Of a stretch of 62,431 bases of DNA, positions 29,801 to 36,155 are shown piece after piece (the stretch's first letter is position 1; each line of letters starts with the position of its first letter). The position numbers and the translations under genes were made by a program. The notes beneath the pieces are model-generated. The model was not told where the DNA came from. It saw nothing but the letters and a program-made list of their open reading frames with translations, and ran no database searches. The stretch comes from a virus: IMG/VR virus record IMGVR_UViG_3300034102_000985, positions 1 through 62,431 of that record, one strand, 5' to 3'.

Positions 29801-32456
29801 TAGTGGTAACTCCAGTTATTTGAAGATTTCCAGTAACTTTTGTCCCACTAGAATCAACTTTAACTCTTTCAGTGTTATCATAATTAGTAATTCTAACATC
29901 TCTTCCAGAAAGACTTAGATATCCAGAAGTATTAAGATGTTGTAAAATACCATTACTTGTATTATCTACAAATCCTATTCTAAGACCAGTTCCTGAACTA
30001 TTACCAAGATTTATATATTGATCGCTTGTTCCAGAAATTGCTGGTAAATTAATATTCGATACGCTTAACGAAGGAACGTAACCATTGTTAGGTCCTGTTA
30101 TAATACCAACAAATGTTGATACTCCAGCAACGTTTAAATTATTATCAAGACGAACATCTCCACTCAGTGTTGAGATTCCAGTAACTCTAAATGTTGATGT
30201 TGTGGTAATTCCAGTAACATTTAAGTTACTGTTTAACATGAATGAATTACTAAACGTGGTGACACCAGCAACTCTTAGATTATTTTCTAGCTCTACATCA
30301 CCACTAAGAGTTGAAATTCCAGTAACTCTTAATGTAGTTAGTGTTGTAATTCCAGATACAAAGACATCTTTTCCAAATTGAGCACTATTAGTTAAGGTTG
30401 AAAACCCAGTAACTCTTAGATTTCCAATTGTACCAATTCCAGATACGCGAATATTATTGGTAAACTCAGTGTCTCCAGTTAATGTTGAAATACCAGTAAC
30501 TCTAAATGTTGATGTTGTAGTGATTCCACCAACGTTTAAGTTGTTAGTTAAATTGGTATTACCAGTTAAAGTTGATACACCAGTTACTCTAAAGTTACCT
30601 ACAGTCGCTATTCCAGATGCTAACAAGTTAGCATTGAACATTGAATCTGAAACAAATGTAGATACTCCAGCAACTCTAATTGAAGAATCTAATCTAACTG
30701 GTGATACAAATGTAGAAACACCAGAGACTTTAAAATCTTTCCCTACATTTAAATTGCTACTAATTCCAACTCCACCTTGAACGACTAGGGTTCCATTTGA
30801 GGATGTGAATGAATCTTGACCACCAGTTAAGTTGAATCTATAATTTCTTACCGTGGTTACCCCACTAGTAGAACCAATGACTATATTTGTTGCATCTCCA
30901 GCAAAATTTACTCTATTTGCTACAGTATTAATTAAATTATAATCTGTTTGATCTGTTACAAAATCGGAATTATAATGTCTTATTGGATCATAAAATGTAG
31001 ATACACCAATAACTTCAAGGTGACTTGCTGTTAAGGTTCCACTTAATGTAATATCACTTGTACTTGCAATAGAAACTAGACCAGTTTCTTGATCAATTCT
31101 AAAAATTGATCCAATTCTAAAATTACCAGTTTGATCTACAGATTGAAAATATACCCTACCACCATTCAATTGAATTGCTTCATTTTCAGATAAAGTTAGA
31201 GTTGGATCTTGTGTAAATGTTTTTCCAGATCCAACGCAACCAAAATTAAATCCAAAAAGCCTTAATTGTACTCCTTTACCATCACCACGTACACCTACTG
31301 TACCAAAGTTTGTTGCAGATCCAATGGATCTCATATCGGCACCAAACTTTTGGTAATCTGCCCAAAGAATAGTACTTGCAGTACCTACTTGAGTAGTTCC
31401 ATTAGATTGGAAAATTCTGACATCTTGTGTTGATCCAATACCAACTGAATTAAAGAGACCAGAACCTTTACCTAAAATTGTTACATAATTATTTTCAACG
31501 GAAACAACAGTTCCAATAGCAACTGGAGTTCCACTTTGATAGTATTTTACAACATAATTTGGAGAGATTGATGTTGTAATTCCAGAAAGTCTTAATTGTA
31601 CATTTGCGGTGCTTCCAACACCAACATTACCAGAAACACCTTCAATACCAACACTAGAAAAATAAGTAAAACAATTTACCCATTCCGTTCTAGCACCGTT
31701 GATCATTTTCAGACCAACTTGATTTGGAGTTATAAATGTACATTCATTAAACAACATTGAAGGTGTCAATGTTGCAGAATTAACTACGCTAGCATCTATT
31801 AATGCACCCCTACCAGAAATTTTACTTGTAGGATAATTATCTACAGTATCAAATCCATAAGGATCATTTGCAGTTTGAGTTGAACCTCTATTGAGTACTG
31901 TAACTCTTTGTACATATGGACTCCTAATAGTTGTTATTATGTTAGGAGCAAATCTAAATCCATAACCAGTATCTGCAGTTGAATTGTAGTAGAAATTTCC
32001 AACTGCAAGATCTTCAATTGTTGTTTCTCCGTTTAAGAGAAATGCATCATTTCTTTCTGTGCCAGAAGTTGGTTGAATAAATGTGGATCTTAATCCATTT
32101 CCGCGTACAGTAACCCCTTGTGGTACAGTTAACGGGAAAATTTCAGTGAAAGTTCCAGAAGAAATCTGAATAGTATCCCCAGAAACTGCTACAGTTAATG
32201 CTTTTTTTAACGTAGCAAATGCTGCTGATATATTTTGACCATCATTAGTGTCAAGACCAGTTTTGGTAACGTAGTATGTTTGACCTGGGTATCCTCCACC
32301 TAGATTTACAACAGTTTCTACACCACCTACATCCTTTTTTAGGTACGCTTTACCATCATGTGTATTTACAGCTAATTCCCCCAACTGTAGGTCTGAAGTG
32401 AGGGGAATTTTGCCTGGTGTTGAAGACCTTTTTAGTCTAATGATTGGATCTGCCAT
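23808..32456 (-). CDS. 2882-residue repeat fibre protein
   Basis: The ATG is preceded by GAGGT. Residues 1-50 (DPIIRLKRSSTPGKIP, SDLQLGELAVNTHDGKAYLK) are a typical N-terminal attachment segment of marine phage fibre proteins. Residues 55-400 look like a right-handed beta-helix (YYVTKTGLDTNDG, then IQISSGTFTEIFPLTVPQGV). Then come three repeat arrays: VTGISTLxGD units (about 560-935), units of about 40 residues with VNAFGAATTLNIGANSGTLT (about 940-1575), and units of about 20-27 residues, NVGFVTxLxGTNIxYSGIGT (about 2018-2640). The C-terminal 100 residues (SALHVYGDIQIRGNTLV and onward) are not repetitive. It is probably an elongated trimeric fibre. There is no S74 domain or known receptor domain, so its role as a shaft or side fibre is inferred. 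Confidence 0.9.
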   Translation of the reverse strand: MADPIIRLKRSSTPGKIPLTSDLQLGELAVNTHDGKAYLKKDVGGVETVVNLGGGYPGQTYYVTKTGLDTNDGQNISAAFATLKKALTVAVSGDTIQISSGTFTEIFPLTVPQGVTVRGNGLRSTFIQPTSGTERNDAFLLNGETTIEDLAVGNFYYNSTADTGYGFRFAPNIITTIRSPYVQRVTVLNRGSTQTANDPYGFDTVDNYPTSKISGRGALIDASVVNSATLTPSMLFNECTFITPNQVGLKMINGARTEWVNCFTYFSSVGIEGVSGNVGVGSTANVQLRLSGITTSISPNYVVKYYQSGTPVAIGTVVSVENNYVTILGKGSGLFNSVGIGSTQDVRIFQSNGTTQVGTASTILWADYQKFGADMRSIGSATNFGTVGVRGDGKGVQLRLFGFNFGCVGSGKTFTQDPTLTLSENEAIQLNGGRVYFQSVDQTGNFRIGSIFRIDQETGLVSIASTSDITLSGTLTASHLEVIGVSTFYDPIRHYNSDFVTDQTDYNLINTVANRVNFAGDATNIVIGSTSGVTTVRNYRFNLTGGQDSFTSSNGTLVVQGGVGISSNLNVGKDFKVSGVSTFVSPVRLDSSIRVAGVSTFVSDSMFNANLLASGIATVGNFRVTGVSTLTGNTNLTNNLNVGGITTTSTFRVTGISTLTGDTEFTNNIRVSGIGTIGNLRVTGFSTLTNSAQFGKDVFVSGITTLTTLRVTGISTLSGDVELENNLRVAGVTTFSNSFMLNSNLNVTGITTTSTFRVTGISTLSGDVRLDNNLNVAGVSTFVGIITGPNNGYVPSLSVSNINLPAISGTSDQYINLGNSSGTGLRIGFVDNTSNGILQHLNTSGYLSLSGRDVRITNYDNTERVKVDSSGTKVTGNLQITGVTTTATFRVTGISTLSGDVELENNLRVAGVSTFQNTISHRSSLFITDQSTYRFIDTTTTTVTAFGDATTIGIGSTNATLTLRPTTIVGGNSTQNLYNTGTTTVNAFGAASTLNIGANSGTLTIGNPTVVGTQATQNLYNIVTTTVNAFGQATSIGIGSTNSTLTARPSTIVGTNATQNLYNTVATTVNAFGAATTLNIGANSGTLTVGNPTVVGTQATQNLYNTVATTVTAFGQATAIGIGSTNATLTARPSTIVGTNATQNVYNTIATSVNAFGAANNLLLGAISGFATVRNTVFSLPNASTVDINGNNPTISGSSTGTLTLFNTNLTTVNAFGEATTIGIGSTNATLTLRPITIVGGNTTQNLYNTGTTTVNAFGQATTIGIGSTNATLTLRPSTLIGQSATQNVYNTIANTVNAFGQASSINIGANSGTLTIGNPTVVGTQVTQDVFNSVATRVNAFGAAADLLIGANTGVTTIRNASVNLSNATSISATQSSFTVFNTNTTINAFGAASTFNVGANSGTLTIGNPTIVGTQVSQNLYNTVATRINAFGVATDLLIGATTGIATVRNLTFSLPNATSFAINGANPTISGTSTGTLTLFNTALTSVNAFGAATAIVWGATTGIATVRNTTFSLPNATSFAINGANPTISGTSTGTLSLFNTALTSVNAFSDATDIVIGNFVGVTTIRHNLVVPAIDVDNVQVLGISTFFTDIIQPFGTTNLNELVVAGVSTLNGITNFSNDINSVNIYNSGTVNTPSLNVTGVSTIRGDLNVGGNLTVDGTVTSFNSSVLQVDDVNIELGVVSVITGLQGAIVSGANAVTLDPNIYTTTGLIPGQTITQTGGTGSIAAGTVRILSIVSSSVFTVDAVHLTTGDITFDVGGATDYTADQGGIILRGTTDKRIFYDRQQNTWISTEDFNLVPSKSYKIGGQELLSSAQLSISNINITGVATLPILNVNNSSTFIATVGNLLGSNIYYTGISSFNQSYIAVGIVTNLKADYFTLTNNETLIATQNNSIIGPSTNKIAISTAGLNPEMTVYSTGTELLPNTTILSIDAPGIITITPSSINAAQTTTSTITVVDDPRAGVASISKLKAHIGILTNFDTVNANITGITTAQRLYVNTDIYTPGISSAETVTARVGLVTFLSGTNIQYTGVGTINTLRTNIGFVTNLIGTNLWYSGISTLPILNTNVGIVTFLTGTNIVYSGIGTIDTIRTNVGYVTTFYGRDIQVTGVTTTPTIRVNSGFVTTISGTRATYPDIDNTNLYNTGIASFTNLRTNVGIVTFLTGTNIVYSGIGTINDVRSSLIYSGIGTIDTLSSTDVTISNVLDVLEIIANRIGTINLDTTNLNVSGASTIASLTVQNVAITSATGDNFQTTTVIGENLISDRIYSSGITSVSLFFANVGFVTSLTATNVSSGLGTITVLNNTNFYNTGVGTITDLRSNVGLVTFLTGTNLTYSGIGTINTLRSNVGFVTFLTGTNIVYSGIGTIDTLRTNVGFVTTLSGTNLSFTGVSTLVTVNASTLQIGNITNTDTIRTNVGLVTFLSGTNISYTGISTISDLRTTVGLVSFLTGTNIAYSGIGTIDTLRTNVGFVTTLSGTTVTYTNGIFNNLNSPVGVITGLSGTRASYQDIDNTNIFSSGVGSVTTLRSNIGFVTFVSGTNLNYSGVSTIGFTSATNINVSGITTINTLLISPNNTFNYISGGIDLTFSGIGTINNLRSNVGIITFVSGTNLNYSGVGTINTIQNTNIVSTGVATVNQINGTNSNFTGVSTFNAIKGNSLEINDLDIFGSNLLYAGIATFTSRLDSTNVSNFNFFNATNVSITGVATLPIVRSDHIQNTGVTTTGRLRVGVGGTILIADATSGIGSVGINTVSPNSALHVYGDIQIRGNTLVGTISTTLTTNATVNVHTALSRDVFRSVEYTVQTSIGNTHQITKILSIHDGVTCSNSEYSNISTGVDVASYDVVIDNSIPPGYIALRVTPVSNVGVTTVVVNFIANRI
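24540..26400 (-). repeat. Coding repeat array, GTNIxYSGIGT units
   Basis: Units encode the pattern NVGFVTxLxGTNIxYSGIGTIxTLR, usually 20 residues or slightly more. The DNA copies are close enough that 25010-25064 and 25292-25346 are identical over 55 bases, 282 bases apart and in frame. Confidence 0.85.
27730..29640 (-). repeat. Coding repeat array, VNAFGAATTLNIGA units
   Basis: There are about sixteen units of roughly 40 codons with the pattern QNLYNTxATTVNAFGxA, then IGxxxGTLT and PTxVGT. DNA identity is high in places: 27850-27902 equals 28030-28082 over 53 bases at a 180-base (60-codon) offset. Confidence 0.85.
29650..30776 (-). repeat. Coding repeat array, VTGISTLxGD units in the 2882-residue fibre
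   Basis: Alternating units of the type LRVTGISTLTGDVELENN and NLRVAGVSTF recur. The same array type fills most of the neighbouring 753-residue gene, so the two genes share a recent repeat origin. Confidence 0.85.
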
Positions 32457-32477
32457 CTAACCTCATATCTGTATTTA

Positions 32478-32500
32478 CAGCGATACCCGTAGGGGCACTG
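32478..32500 (-). promoter_or_regulatory. Possible 5' leader hairpin of the 2882-residue fibre gene
   Basis: Between the late-promoter box and the start codon the minus strand can pair CAGTG with CGCTG (one G-U pair) and CCC with GGG around a three-base loop. This is a GC-rich patch in an AT-rich leader. A second small inverted repeat, CTGTA-AA-TACAG on one strand, follows at 32469-32480. It might affect translation or mRNA stability; I have no direct evidence. Confidence 0.35.
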
Positions 32501-32513
32501 GATCGGTTTTATC

Positions 32514-32521
32514 TATTTATT
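32514..32521 (-). promoter_or_regulatory. T4-type late promoter box (AATAAATA) for the 2882-residue fibre
   Basis: AATAAATA on the minus strand lies in the 76-base gap after the 753-residue gene, 58 bases before the next ATG. This is the longest leader of the set. Confidence 0.5.
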
Positions 32522-32532
32522 TAAGTAAAAAC

Positions 32533-34794
32533 TCAGTAACTTCCACCGTCGATTGTTATATTTTCTAATCTTCTTTCACCAGAAATACATGTAACAGTTT
32601 TTGATTGTCCAGCACAATCATTAAACCATAATGCCCCCATTTCAACTTCTGCCCACGAAACAGTAGATAAAATATTTACAGATTCAGTTACATTTGATGC
32701 AATTCCAATTCTTTGTACAGAATCGTCCCAATAAAGTGCTGCTTTCTTAGCAGCAGTATCATAATAGTGCATCACAAATCCAAGATCAACATTAGAATCT
32801 GAAGATGGGGGAATTAAAATTCCAGATCCATTATCAATTAACCCTGCTTCAATTAAATTGTCTTTTACTTTTAAAGTTGTTGAATTAACTGATGTTGTTT
32901 CACCATCAACATAAAGATCTCCTTTAATCCTTACAGATCCAGTATTTGTTCCAATTCCAGCGGGATCAATTACGATTGCAGATGGTCCTGTAATAATTCC
33001 AGATCTAAACGTAAAATCTAAAATAGTTGTAACACCAACTACTTTAAGATTTTGATTAAATTCTGCATCCAATTGGAATGTTGATACGCCAGCAACTCTT
33101 AGTGATGAATCTAATCTAACTGGGGATACGAATGTTGATACGCCAGCAACGTTTAAGTGATTATCAAGGCGAACATTACCCATTAAGGTTGAAATGCCAG
33201 TAACTCTAAATGTTGCGGTAGTAGTAATACCACTAACGTTTAGGTTATTGGTTAAATTAACATTTCCAGTTAAAGTTGATACTCCTGTTACTCTAAAGTT
33301 TCCAGTTGTAGTAATGCCAAGAACATTCAAGTTATTGGTTAAATTGGTATCTCCAGTTAAGGTTGAAAAACCAGTAACTCTTAAGTTTCCAGTTGTAGTA
33401 ATACCAGTAACTCTAATATGATCAATAAACTCTACATCATCACTGAAAGTAGAAATACCAGTAACTCTAAGTGTCGAGGTTGTTGTAATGCCCGTTACAT
33501 TTAAAAAGGCATTAACCATCATATTGTTATTAAAGGTTGATACGCCAGCAACCCTTAATTCATCTTCAATACGGACACTGTTAACTAATGTAGATACACC
33601 AGCAACATTTAAATTATTGTTTAACTGTATATCACCAACAAAAGTTGCTATTCCTATAATATTGAAATTATTTACTGTTGTAATTCCAGTAACATTCAAA
33701 TCACCGTTAATCATTGTATTATTATTAAAGGTTGATACGCCAGCAACCCTTAATTCATCTTCAATACGGACACTGTTAACTAATGTAGATACACCAGCAA
33801 CATTTAGGTTATTATCTAATCTCACATCACCCATTAAGGTTGAAATACCAGTAACTCTAAATGTTGATGTTGTTGTAATTCCACCAACATTGAGGTTATT
33901 AGTTAAGTTAGTATCACCAGTTAAAGTTGATACGCCAGTTACTCTAAAATTTCCAGTTGTAGTAATGCCTGTTACATTTAAAAAGGCATTGACCATCATA
34001 TTATCGTTGAAAGTTGATACTCCAGCAACTCTTAACTCATCCTCAATACGAACGCTATTGACTAATGTAGAGACACCAGTAACTCTTAAGTTATTATTTA
34101 ATTCAACATCTCCCATCAATGTTGAAATACCAGTAACTCTCATTGTAGTGAGAGTTGTAATTCCAGAAACTCTTACATTTTTATTAAATTCACTATCTAA
34201 TGCAAATGTTGATACACCAGCAACTCTTAATTGGGAGTTTAAACGTACATTATTAACAAATGTTGATAGTCCATTAACGTATAAATTTTCGGTGATTGAA
34301 ACACCTAGTCCAACATTTATAGATTTTTCTACTCCAATTCCACCATCTACTACAAGAGCACCAGTATCTTTACTCGTAGATTCGGTTGTACTTGTAAGAC
34401 CAAGAGGGCCAGTTACTGTGGTAATACCACTCAATACTGCATTTAAAAATCCACTATCCCAATATAAATTTCCAAATCCGTCGTTAGTTAATATTGATTG
34501 AACAATTCCTTGTGTTCCAGGAAGAGTGTATGTTACAACGCCTGCTAAAGTGTTGGGTGATTTTACTGAGATATAATTTGTACCATCTTTGTCAACCAGA
34601 TTTAAACTGAGTGAAGCAGATCCATTTTCTCTGGTCCAATATCTATGAGATCCGAAAAATTTATTTCCGTTTGTTGTGCTGTTTAATCCAATAAAAAGAT
34701 CATATTTATCGGTAGTAAATCCAGGCTCACCCGCTCTTAGTGCTGGTAGAGAATTGTATCCACCCCTTTTAAATTGTAGAATTGGTAATGGCAT
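32533..34794 (-). CDS. 753-residue repeat fibre protein
   Basis: It begins MPLPILQFKRGGYNSLPALR followed by GEPGFTTDKYDLFIGL, the short attachment segment common to cyanophage-type fibre and collar proteins. Residues about 150-600 are tandem units such as NNLNVGGITTTSTFRVTGIS and RIEDELRVAGVSTFN. Residues about 620-750 form a non-repetitive end with VDGETTSVNSTTLKVKDN, DSNVDLGFVMHYYD and KKAALYWDDSVQRIGIAS, a recurring C-terminal domain in such proteins. It ends ENITIDGGSY, resembling the tails of the next two upstream genes. It is probably a trimeric tail-associated fibre. The start is ATG with only a weak AAGG upstream. Confidence 0.88.
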   Translation of the reverse strand: MPLPILQFKRGGYNSLPALRAGEPGFTTDKYDLFIGLNSTTNGNKFFGSHRYWTRENGSASLSLNLVDKDGTNYISVKSPNTLAGVVTYTLPGTQGIVQSILTNDGFGNLYWDSGFLNAVLSGITTVTGPLGLTSTTESTSKDTGALVVDGGIGVEKSINVGLGVSITENLYVNGLSTFVNNVRLNSQLRVAGVSTFALDSEFNKNVRVSGITTLTTMRVTGISTLMGDVELNNNLRVTGVSTLVNSVRIEDELRVAGVSTFNDNMMVNAFLNVTGITTTGNFRVTGVSTLTGDTNLTNNLNVGGITTTSTFRVTGISTLMGDVRLDNNLNVAGVSTLVNSVRIEDELRVAGVSTFNNNTMINGDLNVTGITTVNNFNIIGIATFVGDIQLNNNLNVAGVSTLVNSVRIEDELRVAGVSTFNNNMMVNAFLNVTGITTTSTLRVTGISTFSDDVEFIDHIRVTGITTTGNLRVTGFSTLTGDTNLTNNLNVLGITTTGNFRVTGVSTLTGNVNLTNNLNVSGITTTATFRVTGISTLMGNVRLDNHLNVAGVSTFVSPVRLDSSLRVAGVSTFQLDAEFNQNLKVVGVTTILDFTFRSGIITGPSAIVIDPAGIGTNTGSVRIKGDLYVDGETTSVNSTTLKVKDNLIEAGLIDNGSGILIPPSSDSNVDLGFVMHYYDTAAKKAALYWDDSVQRIGIASNVTESVNILSTVSWAEVEMGALWFNDCAGQSKTVTCISGERRLENITIDGGSY
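33527..33611 (-). repeat. 85-base exact direct repeat, copy 1
   Basis: This is identical over 85 bases to 33722-33806. The 195-base offset is 65 codons, so the repeat keeps frame. A diverged third copy starts near 33997. Confidence 0.95.
33722..33806 (-). repeat. 85-base exact direct repeat, copy 2
   Basis: This is identical over 85 bases to 33527-33611, including silent positions. That points to recent duplication or gene conversion. Confidence 0.95.
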
Positions 34795-34824
34795 GGACCT
34801 TACTTACACTTTTACTAGTACTAT

Positions 34825-34832
34825 TATTTATT
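34825..34832 (-). promoter_or_regulatory. T4-type late promoter box (AATAAATA) for the 753-residue fibre
   Basis: AATAAATA on the minus strand lies in the 47-base gap, 31 bases before the ATG of the 753-residue gene. Confidence 0.5.
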
Positions 34833-34841
34833 TTTATATAA

Positions 34842-35057
34842 TTACCAGCTTCCACCATCTAAACTTACTTTATTATCCAAATCAACTTCTAACAAGGATA
34901 GAAAATCTGCTGGAAGACCTGGTTGTTGTGGCTCTGTTGCTGCTTTTGATAAAACATAATCTGGATTGACAAATTTATACTTTAAATTTTCATAATCAAA
35001 AATTAAAACATAACCATCATTTAAATTTGAAGTGTCTATTGGATACTGTAGATCCAT
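34842..35057 (-). CDS. 71-residue partial paralogue of the upstream structural protein
   Basis: After eight residues this protein matches the C-terminal third of its upstream neighbour: IDTSN, DGYVLIFD, KFVNPDYVLSKAATEPQQPG, DNKVSLDGGSW. The shared block is about 65 residues. The neighbour's Ig-like N-terminal domain is missing. The upstream control region is also duplicated, so the gene looks like a tandem partial duplication that kept its promoter. It is probably a small virion or fibre-connector protein. ATEPQQPG-type segments are frequent in marine T4-like phage structural proteins. The Shine-Dalgarno match is poor. Confidence 0.85.
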   Translation of the reverse strand: MDLQYPIDTSNLNDGYVLIFDYENLKYKFVNPDYVLSKAATEPQQPGLPADFLSLLEVDLDNKVSLDGGSW

Positions 35058-35070
35058 ATTAATAGAAATG

Positions 35071-35086
35071 TTATTAGTTATTTATC
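35071..35086 (-). promoter_or_regulatory. Late promoter box within a duplicated 16-base element
   Basis: The minus strand carries GATAAATAACTAATAA, identical to 35720-35735. It includes GATAAATA (35079-35086), 22 bases before the ATG of the 71-residue gene, and overlaps the stop region of the gene before it. Confidence 0.55.
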
Positions 35087-35706
35087 TACCAAGTACCAGC
35101 GTCAATATCAATCTTGTCATCAAGTTCTCTATCCAATTCATCTACAAAGTCTGAGGGAAATCCTGGTTGTTGTGGTTCTGTTGCTGCTTTAGATAAAACG
35201 TCATCAGGATTAACAAACCTGAATACTTGTGCATTACCATCAAACATTAATACGTATCCATCACCAGATCCAGCAGTGGTTCCAATTCCAGTTGTTGATC
35301 CCGCACCAATTGCTATATTTGAAGTATCTATTGTTCCTAGATCGGATATTGATGAAGACCTCACAAATCCTACTGTAGAACTATCATTTACTAAAATACT
35401 TCCTTCTATTTTCTTTGTAGTAACTCCATCTGGATCTGTCAACATTACATCATAATAATTTCTACCAGATGCTAAAAGTAAAGTTTGATCTCTACTAATA
35501 AACAATCGTATTTGACCCTGTGACCTATCTGTAAAAATTACAGTAACTGTGTTGTAATATGGTGATGTTGGGTATTTTCTAATCTTTGCAGATCCACTAT
35601 ATCCAGTTAAATTTAATGGAGTTCGATCTGGATTTCTAAAAGTAATATTTTGAATAAAATCTGCACCTTTTTCAAGTTCATAATTAGCAGAAATTACAAC
35701 AGACAT
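35086..35706 (-). CDS. 206-residue structural protein with BppU-like N-terminal domain
   Basis: Residues 1-105 (ANYELEKGADFIQNITFRNP, GYSGSAKIRKYPTS, RDQTLLLASGRNYYDVMLTD) form an Ig-like beta domain of the kind that opens phage baseplate upper proteins (BppU family), used to attach adhesins. A Gly/Ser/Thr linker follows at about 135-150. The C-terminal block DGYVLMFD, RFVNPDDVLSKAATEPQQPG, DDKIDIDAGTW is shared with the next gene. It lies between gp16 and the fibre genes and is likely an adapter at the tail. Its promoter box overlaps the gp16 stop. Confidence 0.85.
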   Translation of the reverse strand: MSVVISANYELEKGADFIQNITFRNPDRTPLNLTGYSGSAKIRKYPTSPYYNTVTVIFTDRSQGQIRLFISRDQTLLLASGRNYYDVMLTDPDGVTTKKIEGSILVNDSSTVGFVRSSSISDLGTIDTSNIAIGAGSTTGIGTTAGSGDGYVLMFDGNAQVFRFVNPDDVLSKAATEPQQPGFPSDFVDELDRELDDKIDIDAGTW

Positions 35707-35719
35707 TTTGCTAGTGAGT

Positions 35720-35735
35720 TTATTAGTTATTTATC
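35720..35735 (-). promoter_or_regulatory. Late promoter box within a duplicated 16-base element (second copy)
   Basis: Minus-strand GATAAATAACTAATAA spans the gp16 stop codon, so the promoter box (35728-35735) and the C-terminal codons of gp16 share bases. It lies 22 bases before the ATG of the 206-residue gene. Confidence 0.55.
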
Positions 35736-36155
35736 CTGTAGTTGTTCTTTATTTGATTTTAAAAATTTCGATAGTTCTGCTGTTGATCCAATAAACAAAG
35801 CATTGTTTGTAACACTTGTTGGTCCTTTTGATATTTTTTCAGTTTCTATTTCTTTTAGTTTTTTCTGCAGATCTAATAATTTATCTGTAGCATCTGAAAC
35901 ATTCTTAATTAATTGACCAACAACCTCATATGCTCTAGGTTGTCCACCATCAACTGCTAACTCCAAAGCATTATCTAATGCCTCTTGTCCTTTTTCTATA
36001 ATTGAATATAAATTACCTCTTGTATATTCATAATCTTTTTTTATATCATCATCTGCACTTTTAACTTCAATCTTATTAGTTTCAATTTCTGTAGAAACTA
36101 TTTCAGTATTTTCTAAATCAAAAGTACTATTTAAATTCTCATATTTATTTTTCAT
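35727..36155 (-). CDS. 16: Small terminase gp16
   Basis: This is the DNA-recognition and regulatory subunit of the packaging enzyme; in T4 it forms rings and stimulates the gp17 ATPase. Its 142 residues compare with 164 in T4. The fold is helical: YEYTRGNLYSIIEKGQEALD, then ALELAVDGGQPRAYEVVGQL, IKNVSDATDKLLDLQKKLKE (coiled coil), and FIGSTAELSKFLKSNKEQ at the end. The PRAYEVVGQLIK core is characteristic. Its ATG overlaps the gp15 stop as ATGA. It is separated from its partner gp17 by the fibre cluster. Confidence 0.95.
   Translation of the reverse strand: MKNKYENLNSTFDLENTEIVSTEIETNKIEVKSADDDIKKDYEYTRGNLYSIIEKGQEALDNALELAVDGGQPRAYEVVGQLIKNVSDATDKLLDLQKKLKEIETEKISKGPTSVTNNALFIGSTAELSKFLKSNKEQLQDK

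Larger units (their letters stand above)
33000..34290 (-). repeat. Coding repeat array, VTGISTL/VAGVSTF units in the 753-residue fibre
   Basis: Tandem units encode VTGISTLxGDVxLNNNLxVAGVSTFVN and variants across most of the gene. Open frames on the opposite strand here (for example 33488-34501) are mirror images of this repeat and not genes. Confidence 0.85.

Noticed and set aside
24540-30776. Repeats in the fibre genes as a CRISPR array
   Set aside because: Units are in-frame, coding and adjacent without unique spacers, and there are no cas genes.
33488-34501. Long open frame on the plus strand opposite the 753-residue fibre gene
   Set aside because: It mirrors the in-frame repeat on the other strand, has no promoter or ribosome-binding site, and its product is repetitive TPATL-like sequence.
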